Positions 21,676-26,147 of a stretch of 26,147 nt of DNA are shown here, piece by piece. The notes under the pieces are model-generated. The model was not told the DNA's origin and searched no databases. It saw only the letters and a program-made list of their open reading frames with translations. The position numbers were made by a program, and so were the translations under genes. Within the stretch, counting starts at the first letter, position 1. Every line of letters begins with the position of its first letter. Location: positions 1 through 26,147 of IMG/VR virus record IMGVR_UViG_3300005663_000183; one strand, 5' to 3'. The DNA is from a virus.

Positions 21676-22154
21676 TGGGTTTTCCAATCGAGGTCACGGG
21701 GCGACTCGTTATAGACTATCGTGCCCGGGAGTGGTGCAGGCTACCGTATCCTGACCATCCGAAGGGGTGTCCTAACTTTGACCACAAACTCATTTGTCCG
21801 CCGCAGGTTTGTCTGATTGAGGAGTTCGTTGACCTTGACCACAGTTTATGGCTAGTTGTGGAGTCATTTGATCTCCAAGAACATGTCGAGAGAATGAAGG
21901 CTCGGCATTCGGGGTGGTCTGATAGACAAGCCCGCAACGTCCTGTACTGGCAGGGGAGCGTGAATAAGAAGTTACGGTTGGCCTGTGAGTCGCATGTTAA
22001 GACCGTGGGTGGCGTATGGACGATTTGCCCCGAGGCAATGGGAGTTAATGTTATACAGACGGCCAAGCAGGTAGGGTTGCCGATCAAGGCCAGACCTACA
22101 TCGCTGGTCTTCAAGATTGGGTTGGTCGGTTTTCAACTAAGGAGCAAAGTATGA
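21675..22154 (+). CDS. cysteine-rich, possibly metal-binding protein
   Basis: The protein has 159 aa. Cysteines at 21, 32, 41 and 46 in the pattern GCPNFD ... ICPPQVC suggest a metal or Fe-S site, followed by a mixed alpha/beta remainder with further cysteines. The start is ATG 21675 (TGATG overlap with the previous stop) rather than the longer frame at 21630. The pattern recalls predicted metal-binding proteins with a GCPNxxxxxxCPP motif. Neither substrate nor reaction is known. Confidence 0.58.
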   Translation: MGFPIEVTGRLVIDYRAREWCRLPYPDHPKGCPNFDHKLICPPQVCLIEEFVDLDHSLWLVVESFDLQEHVERMKARHSGWSDRQARNVLYWQGSVNKKLRLACESHVKTVGGVWTICPEAMGVNVIQTAKQVGLPIKARPTSLVFKIGLVGFQLRSKV

Positions 22155-22705
22155 GACCTTTCCCTGACCCTTCCATACTCCTGCATCCCCAGATACCAAA
22201 GCCGTTGCACCTGCTCAACCCCAGAACCATCTTGGGGGACGTCTGGTGGAACAACGCCCGCCGGGAGGCCTACTGGCGTCACGGGTATTACTGTCACGCT
22301 TGCAGTGTCCACGGAACCGAGGCTGCTCACCAGAAGGGGCTTGAAGCCCACGAGATGTATGATATCGACTATATCACCGGGCGGGTTGAGTTCATTGAGG
22401 TGGTCGCTCTGTGTCACTTCTGCCACAACTATATCCATCAAGGTAGACTAGATATGATTCTCCGCAAGGGGGAAATCACGGCGGTGTTCTACCTCGCTGT
22501 CCTGCGACATGGTGAGCGTATCTTGGAAAAGGCTGGTCTTCCCCTCGACCTTGATGCACAGCTGATTGACCTGTTACGTGACGCAGGCAAGATGTGCGAC
22601 TGGGGGGATTATCACTTGGTGATAGACGGTAAGAGCTACGGTCGGCGGTTCGAGAGTATGGAGGAGTGGGAGAGGCATTGGGAACAGGGGGGCTTGACAA
22701 AGTAG
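22151..22705 (+). CDS. HNH-endonuclease-like protein, 184 aa
   Basis: Residues 46-96 form a zinc-stabilised HNH-like domain: CHAC at 48-51, AHEMYDID at about 66-73 with His67, and LCHFCHNYIH at 87-96. Helices follow, and the C-terminus is Trp/Glu-rich. AAGGAG lies 6 nt before ATG 22151, which overlaps the preceding stop (ATGA). Phage HNH proteins may be free-standing homing nucleases or take part in packaging or defence; no intron or terminase gene is adjacent to decide. The promoter for the next operon lies within its last codons. Confidence 0.7.
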   Translation: MRPFPDPSILLHPQIPKPLHLLNPRTILGDVWWNNARREAYWRHGYYCHACSVHGTEAAHQKGLEAHEMYDIDYITGRVEFIEVVALCHFCHNYIHQGRLDMILRKGEITAVFYLAVLRHGERILEKAGLPLDLDAQLIDLLRDAGKMCDWGDYHLVIDGKSYGRRFESMEEWERHWEQGGLTK

Positions 22706-22722
22706 TTAGTCGGGTGTATGCT
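22694..22722 (+). promoter_or_regulatory. promoter of the small-protein array
   Basis: TTGACA at 22694-22699 and TATGCT at 22717-22722 are spaced by 17 nt, with AGTTAGT in the spacer as in the promoter at 9768. It overlaps the end of the HNH gene and lies about 40 nt before the first gene of the array. Confidence 0.65.
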
Positions 22723-22761
22723 TAGTTGTGTGAATAGACTTGTGACAGGGAGGTTGGAAAG

Positions 22762-23025
22762 ATGACGGTAGACGAAGCTAAACGGCTAAGGTACAGGCAG
22801 ACTGTCTACGAGATTGGCGAGTACAATGCTGACGGCACTACTCGTCGCTGGCGAGTGTCGGGTGCTGTCAAGACTTGGAAGAGAGACCCAACCCGTGTCC
22901 GTGTTCCGATAAAGCACGGGCTGTATGCCAATGGAGCTATTGAGGAATGGAATGCTCGGTATTTTACTACGAAGGAGCCAGCTCCCCAGGAAAGAGAGAA
23001 GTCCAAGGCTCTGAAGCGAAAGTGA
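22762..23025 (+). CDS. small basic protein, 87 aa
   Basis: This is the first gene after the promoter at 22694, with GGGAGG 9 nt upstream. The middle alternates strands and turns (VYEIGEYNADGTTRRWRVS begins about residue 15) and suggests a small beta-barrel; the C-terminus is Lys/Glu-rich. Function is unknown. Confidence 0.6.
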   Translation: MTVDEAKRLRYRQTVYEIGEYNADGTTRRWRVSGAVKTWKRDPTRVRVPIKHGLYANGAIEEWNARYFTTKEPAPQEREKSKALKRK

Positions 23026-23031
23026 GCAACA

Positions 23032-23190
23032 ATGAAACACTGGCACTACAGTAGACGAACCGATCAGCCTGTTCAACACGCTCACGGCGGTGGACATAAG
23101 ACCCATATTCACGCTAGTTTAGGTTGGCACAGTTACGGCAGAACTAGAGCGTCTCTTACGAGAAATGCGCGCAGAACAGATCGGAGGTAA
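23032..23190 (+). CDS. histidine- and arginine-rich micro-protein, 52 aa
   Basis: The protein is rich in His in the first half (for example HAHGGGHKTHIHA) and in Arg in the second. The His cluster could bind metal. The ribosome binding site is weak, so translation may depend on coupling with the gene ending 7 nt upstream. Its last codons contain the GGAGG used by the next gene. Confidence 0.42.
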   Translation: MKHWHYSRRTDQPVQHAHGGGHKTHIHASLGWHSYGRTRASLTRNARRTDRR

Positions 23191-23196
23191 CAGGAT

Positions 23197-23379
23197 ATGG
23201 CTCAATCTTACTTTATGTTCGCTAATCACAGGTACGAGATAGTCCGTAGAGGCTTCACCACAGCAAAAGAGGCCGACGAGTACAGCCGCAAGCACTATGG
23301 GGGATTTGCCCAATATAAGAAGCTCACCGATGGAAAGTACGTCCTTGGGGTGAGACGGACCCCGATGCGGAGGAGGTAA
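23197..23379 (+). CDS. small basic protein, 60 aa
   Basis: GGAGG at 23183-23187 lies 9 nt before the ATG. The sequence suggests a strand, a helix (AKEADEYSRKHYG) and two strands, ending with RRTPMRRR. No function is known. It is one of a series of similar-sized basic proteins in this operon. Confidence 0.58.
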   Translation: MAQSYFMFANHRYEIVRRGFTTAKEADEYSRKHYGGFAQYKKLTDGKYVLGVRRTPMRRR

Positions 23380-23385
23380 GCAGAG

Positions 23386-23697
23386 ATGGCTAGAAAACCG
23401 ACCATATCGGAGATAAAACAAGCGACACGGGTGAAGTCCCCTCACTTCTTTGACCGGGACACGCTCCGATTCTTCGGGCAGACTATGAGCAGTTTCAAGG
23501 TTGCTGTATCGCCGTGGGGTAATATTTTCATTTATGCTAGAAGCTACGACCGGGATCGGAATATGATGCGTGACCGAGGCGTGAAGCAGTTTATGGGGTA
23601 CACTTTCCGGCAGTTCAAGGACGGGGATTTGAAGACCGTTCAAGGTGGTCGCTACACCACCCTACAGGAAGTCCAAAAGTATATCCGCTGGCACTAA
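23386..23697 (+). CDS. small basic protein, 103 aa
   Basis: Residues about 28-80 contain a pattern of short strands (SFKVAVSPWGNIFIYARSY, then MGYTFRQF) seen in uncharacterised phage and mobile-element proteins; I recognise the pattern but no function. The first 25 residues form a basic helical leader. It has its own site upstream (GGAGG at the end of the preceding gene). Confidence 0.58.
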   Translation: MARKPTISEIKQATRVKSPHFFDRDTLRFFGQTMSSFKVAVSPWGNIFIYARSYDRDRNMMRDRGVKQFMGYTFRQFKDGDLKTVQGGRYTTLQEVQKYIRWH

Positions 23698-23709
23698 GGG
23701 AGGACAGTA

Positions 23710-24081
23710 ATGGTAGACAAGATACTAGCGAAAGAGCTCGTAGATTACTCCAAGTCGGATAAACTTCTGGAGTGGCAACGACTCATCCCGTGGATTAACA
23801 ACTTCGCCCAGAAGAAGGCTAAAGGCATTTTCAAGCAGAACTTGGCGGTCAAGGCTCTCGCCGATTACTTGGCGAAGGACGTTCTTGAGCGCTATGCCGG
23901 GAGGAGAGGGGGTATCAGTATGGATGCTGCGACCAAGCTACTGTTTGGGACTCTGATGCTCCGGCACCTTATGCCGAGAATTAACAGAACTGCTGAGAAG
24001 ATGAAGAAGATGGGACTGAATAAGGGCAAGCTGGTTAAGGAGCACCCTGATAAGAATGTTTTCCGACATCTTATGAGATAG
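23710..24081 (+). CDS. helical basic protein, 123 aa
   Basis: GGGAGG lies close upstream of ATG 23710. The composition is mostly helical, with one moderately hydrophobic stretch near residues 75-90 (AATKLLFGTLMLRHLMP) that is probably an amphipathic or core helix rather than a membrane span. The C-terminus is Lys-rich. No family is recognised. Confidence 0.55.
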   Translation: MVDKILAKELVDYSKSDKLLEWQRLIPWINNFAQKKAKGIFKQNLAVKALADYLAKDVLERYAGRRGGISMDAATKLLFGTLMLRHLMPRINRTAEKMKKMGLNKGKLVKEHPDKNVFRHLMR

Positions 24082-24105
24082 GAAGTAACAGGGGGATGAA
24101 CAGAG

Positions 24106-24306
24106 ATGGCTAAAAGAAAAAGAGTTGTGCGGCATCGGTGGGCGCATATCGTCAAGAACCCCAAGGGGTACATCGACCCTTACAAGGTCGTTGTCGGGCC
24201 GTCTCGTACTTTTCACAGTTGGCACAAGTCTCGTGGATCGGCTGTAGCCGAAGCATCCCGGATAAACAAGTCTCACAGTGGCTATATTGCTAGTTATGGA
24301 GGGTAA
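24106..24306 (+). CDS. small basic protein, 66 aa
   Basis: The N-terminus is very basic (KRKRVVRHR) and is followed by a region with strands and a short helix (GSAVAEASRIN). A GGGGGA run lies about 9 nt upstream. The His and Lys/Arg content would suit nucleic-acid binding, which is only a guess. Confidence 0.52.
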   Translation: MAKRKRVVRHRWAHIVKNPKGYIDPYKVVVGPSRTFHSWHKSRGSAVAEASRINKSHSGYIASYGG

Positions 24307-24312
24307 ACGGAG

Positions 24313-24645
24313 ATGGTGATAAAGAGGCGGAAGGTTACTAAGACGCCAGTCCTGTTTCGTAAGTGGCCAAAGTCAGAGGGAGGCGGTGTTATCGCTATAT
24401 TCCCCACAGAGTTGGGGACTGATAGTCCTTATACCAGTATGATGTATGAACGCGTTGGTCAGCATGGGTCGGGAGACCCACAGGGGGTTGTCCAACAAAC
24501 CAAGCGAGCTACGCCGTCCGAGTACGCTGGTCTTCTCAAGGAGCTGCACAAGATCGGCTACCGCAACCTGGTAGTCGTCCAGAGGCTTCAACAGAGCTTT
24601 CTCGCCGAGAGGCGCAAGAAGCTAGCAAAGTATCGCGGTCGGTAG
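24313..24645 (+). CDS. conserved hypothetical protein, 110 aa
   Basis: Residues about 20-90 match, by pattern, a widespread uncharacterised family of phage and mobile-element proteins. Its hallmarks are GGGVIAIFPTELG, a SMMYERVGQHGS block and a final EYAGLLKELHKIGY helix. The function of that family is not known to me. The N- and C-termini are basic extensions. It is a good marker for comparing related phages. Confidence 0.65.
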   Translation: MVIKRRKVTKTPVLFRKWPKSEGGGVIAIFPTELGTDSPYTSMMYERVGQHGSGDPQGVVQQTKRATPSEYAGLLKELHKIGYRNLVVVQRLQQSFLAERRKKLAKYRGR

Positions 24646-24672
24646 GAACACAACATTAGGGGAGGAATAACG

Positions 24673-24840
24673 ATGGCTGTATCAAAATTAAGGTGTCCCG
24701 AGGGGCACATCACTATCCAGAAGAGAGGGATGACTCCCTCCAGGACAGGTCCCAAGCAGAGGTATCTATGCGTGACCTGTGGCCGGACTTTCTTTGACGT
24801 GAAGCCCAAGCGGAAGTCCCGGGCGAAGAAATCTGACTAG
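24673..24840 (+). CDS. small zinc-finger protein, 55 aa
   Basis: Cys8 and His12 (CPEGH) with Cys33 and Cys36 (CVTCGRTF) form a compact zinc site, resembling the DNA-binding zinc finger at the N-terminus of some transposases and phage regulators. The C-terminus is Lys/Arg-rich. GGGGAGG lies upstream of ATG 24673. Its last 26 bases are partly duplicated at 25165-25190. Confidence 0.62.
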   Translation: MAVSKLRCPEGHITIQKRGMTPSRTGPKQRYLCVTCGRTFFDVKPKRKSRAKKSD

Positions 24841-24854
24841 GGAGGTATCGGGAA

Positions 24855-25163
24855 ATGGCTAAAGGATTTAAGAAGGTAGCTTTTCGGAGAGCCGAGGGTG
24901 GTAGCTTGCAGGGCAGAATCAATACTACGTACGCACGGCTGGTAAAGGTCTTTGGTCAGCCGAACTCAAAGGGTGACGGCTATAAGGTGGACGTTCAATG
25001 GATTTTGCAAGCCGGTCCGGGTGTCATTGTTACTATCTACAACTGGAAAGATGGTAAGAATTATCTTGGCAAAGAGGGACTTGCCGTTAGCCGGATACGG
25101 GATTGGCATATCGGTGGCGAAACCAAGGGCGTGGTGAACCTGATTCGTGCTGCTCTGGGTTAG
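24855..25163 (+). CDS. conserved hypothetical protein, 102 aa
   Basis: The pattern GRINTTYARLVKVFGQPN (about residues 20-37), VTIYNWKDGKNYLG (about 59-72) and DWHIGG (about 83-88) is shared by a common uncharacterised family in phages and their hosts. It looks like a small alpha/beta domain. GGGAGG lies just upstream, overlapping the end of the zinc-finger gene. Function is unknown. Confidence 0.65.
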   Translation: MAKGFKKVAFRRAEGGSLQGRINTTYARLVKVFGQPNSKGDGYKVDVQWILQAGPGVIVTIYNWKDGKNYLGKEGLAVSRIRDWHIGGETKGVVNLIRAALG

Positions 25164-25164
25164 C

Positions 25165-25190
25165 AGTCCCTGACGAAGAAGTCTGACTAG
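25165..25190 (+). repeat. partial duplicate of the end of the zinc-finger gene
   Basis: Bases 25165-25190 match 24815-24840 (the last codons and stop of the zinc-finger gene) at 23 of 26 positions, and both are followed by GGAGGTA. Here no gene reads into the segment. It is probably a scar from gain or loss of a gene cassette. Confidence 0.65.
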
Positions 25191-25202
25191 ACGGAGGTAG
25201 TT

Positions 25203-25406
25203 ATGCCAGTAGACTCGAAGGACATTAAGGTCAGATGGCACCCTCAGTACGAGCCGTCGGCAAAGAAGGTTATCATTACAGGATACCGGGTCTATGCCTA
25301 CGTAGGGCATCCTTTGCTGGGTGTAGTACGAGGGAGCGAACATATCGTAAAAACCGAGCGAGAGGCCAAGAAGCTGGCTAGTGAAATGAGAAAGAGGTTC
25401 AAGTAG
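25203..25406 (+). CDS. small basic protein, 67 aa
   Basis: CGGAGG lies about 8 nt upstream of ATG 25203. Two or three strands (KVIITGYRVYAYVG) are followed by a C-terminal basic helix (EREAKKLASEMRKRF). It resembles its neighbours in layout, strand region then Lys/Arg-rich helix. Function is unknown. Confidence 0.57.
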   Translation: MPVDSKDIKVRWHPQYEPSAKKVIITGYRVYAYVGHPLLGVVRGSEHIVKTEREAKKLASEMRKRFK

Positions 25407-25419
25407 GAGGTAGTTCATT

Positions 25420-25701
25420 ATGGCAGGTGCATCACTATTAGCAACAACTCTTCCAACCGTGGTGTCGATGGGAGTCACCAGCCAGGCTATCACTCATCTG
25501 TTCCCAGGCGAGAAGAGGGGTAGGGCTACGGCCCGAACTGGCCGAATAGTCACCGTGGGAGTAGCCAAGACCAAGATCAACGCTGAGAAATTTGCTACCA
25601 AGTACCGCAAAGCCCTGAGAAAGAAGGATATGCCCTATATCGGTAGGGTCAAGGTTACGAGATTATCGGGTGGCTATACTATTACTTATCGGAGGGGGTA
25701 A
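25420..25701 (+). CDS. small protein with hydrophobic N-terminus, 93 aa
   Basis: AGGAGG is upstream of ATG 25420. Residues 2-26 are uncharged and mildly hydrophobic, too polar to call a signal peptide. The rest is basic, with a helix (KINAEKFATKYRKALRKK) and two strands at the end. Function is unknown. Confidence 0.55.
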   Translation: MAGASLLATTLPTVVSMGVTSQAITHLFPGEKRGRATARTGRIVTVGVAKTKINAEKFATKYRKALRKKDMPYIGRVKVTRLSGGYTITYRRG

Positions 25702-25707
25702 CTGGGT

Positions 25708-26031
25708 ATGAGAATAGCGGGAGTGAATCTAAAGTATGACAGGAAGTTCGGCTCTTACTTTGGGACGACAGCCCCAGAACCGTATAGCACAGGCAAAGAT
25801 GAATTCAAGCCGTCCTTCAGAACTATCTACGTTAGCTCTGAGGTGTATCCAGGTACTAGCAAGAGCTTTTTCTATATCACGTCTCATATTCACGGCAGAA
25901 TGAGACGGTACAGGACGAGAAGATGGTACGACACGAACGTCGCCAATATATTCGCCAGTGGTAAAACACTCAAGGAAGCAGTCAGGAAGTTTGAGCGCAA
26001 TTTCAAAAATAAGATATACAACAAGGGTTGA
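25708..26031 (+). CDS. small basic aromatic-rich protein, 107 aa
   Basis: The protein is rich in Tyr, Phe, Arg and Lys, with strands in the first two thirds and a C-terminal basic helix (TLKEAVRKFERNF). Start ATG 25708 follows a GGAGGGGG overlapping the previous stop. No family is recognised. Confidence 0.55.
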   Translation: MRIAGVNLKYDRKFGSYFGTTAPEPYSTGKDEFKPSFRTIYVSSEVYPGTSKSFFYITSHIHGRMRRYRTRRWYDTNVANIFASGKTLKEAVRKFERNFKNKIYNKG

Positions 26032-26049
26032 CGGAAGGGGTAAGCACCA

Positions 26050-26147
26050 ATGGCTCTGAATAAGCGACGTAAATTTAACGGTAAGTGGTACGACCTCGAC
26101 TTTACCGCTGAAAAGCAGTACTGGCGGAACTTCGATGAGCGGCTGGC
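26050..26147 (+). CDS. partial gene cut by the window end
   Basis: An open frame from ATG 26050, after AAGGGG, encodes at least 32 residues with a basic start (LNKRRKFNGKWYDL). It continues the array of small basic proteins. Its length and function cannot be judged. Confidence 0.45.
   Translation, partial: MALNKRRKFNGKWYDLDFTAEKQYWRNFDERL

Overview
The window looks like part of the genome of a tailed double-stranded DNA phage, or a phage-derived element, of an undetermined bacterium. The reasons are dense, mostly plus-strand gene packing with 1-26 nt overlaps, strong AGGAGG-type ribosome binding sites with many GTG starts, a complete set of phage-type DNA metabolism genes and many small unknown proteins. 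No capsid, terminase, tail or integrase gene is present, and no tRNA gene was seen. The host cannot be fixed from the sequence.

Layout. (1) 1-600: a small leftward XRE-type regulator with its own promoter and a terminator-like hairpin, facing a rightward promoter at 543. This resembles a phage repressor/early-promoter switch. (2) 605-3748: small unknown proteins, an HNH-like protein and a stand-alone TSCPD domain. (3) 3746-3985: a repeat-rich intergenic stretch, then a collagen-like lipoprotein (3986-4783) and three back-to-back hairpins. (4) 4903-9763: zinc-binding protein, DinG/XPD-type helicase, dCMP-deaminase-family protein and a DNA methyltransferase interrupted by a LAGLIDADG intein. 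(5) 9768-10789: promoter, ribbon-helix-helix-like protein and a candidate DNA-binding protein. (6) 10795-11468: about 670 nt with no credible gene but extensive helices, closed end to end by an 8-bp helix. G.U pairs favour the plus strand. This is the strongest candidate for an undescribed element. (7) 11491-17005: MazG-like and thymidylate-synthase-family proteins, an AAA ATPase of Sak4-like type, a membrane protein, a degenerate methylase-like protein, a NADAR protein and an XPF/ERCC4-type nuclease, with several small or broken genes. (8) 17042-22705: a second promoter-led operon with small proteins and a uracil-DNA-glycosylase/family A DNA polymerase fusion, ending in an HNH protein. (9) 22694-26147: a third operon, an array of small basic proteins, running off the end of the window.

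How it fits together. dCMP deaminase, the thymidylate-synthase-family enzyme, the MazG-like protein and the TSCPD protein point to control of the dUMP/dTMP pool. The UDG-polymerase fusion fits with removal or avoidance of uracil, or possibly with a modified pyrimidine. The helicase, Sak4-like ATPase, candidate DNA-binding protein, XPF-type nuclease and polymerase form a replication and recombination set. The methyltransferase and NADAR protein may counter host defences. Promoters fall into two recognisable sequence types, which suggests coordinated regulation.
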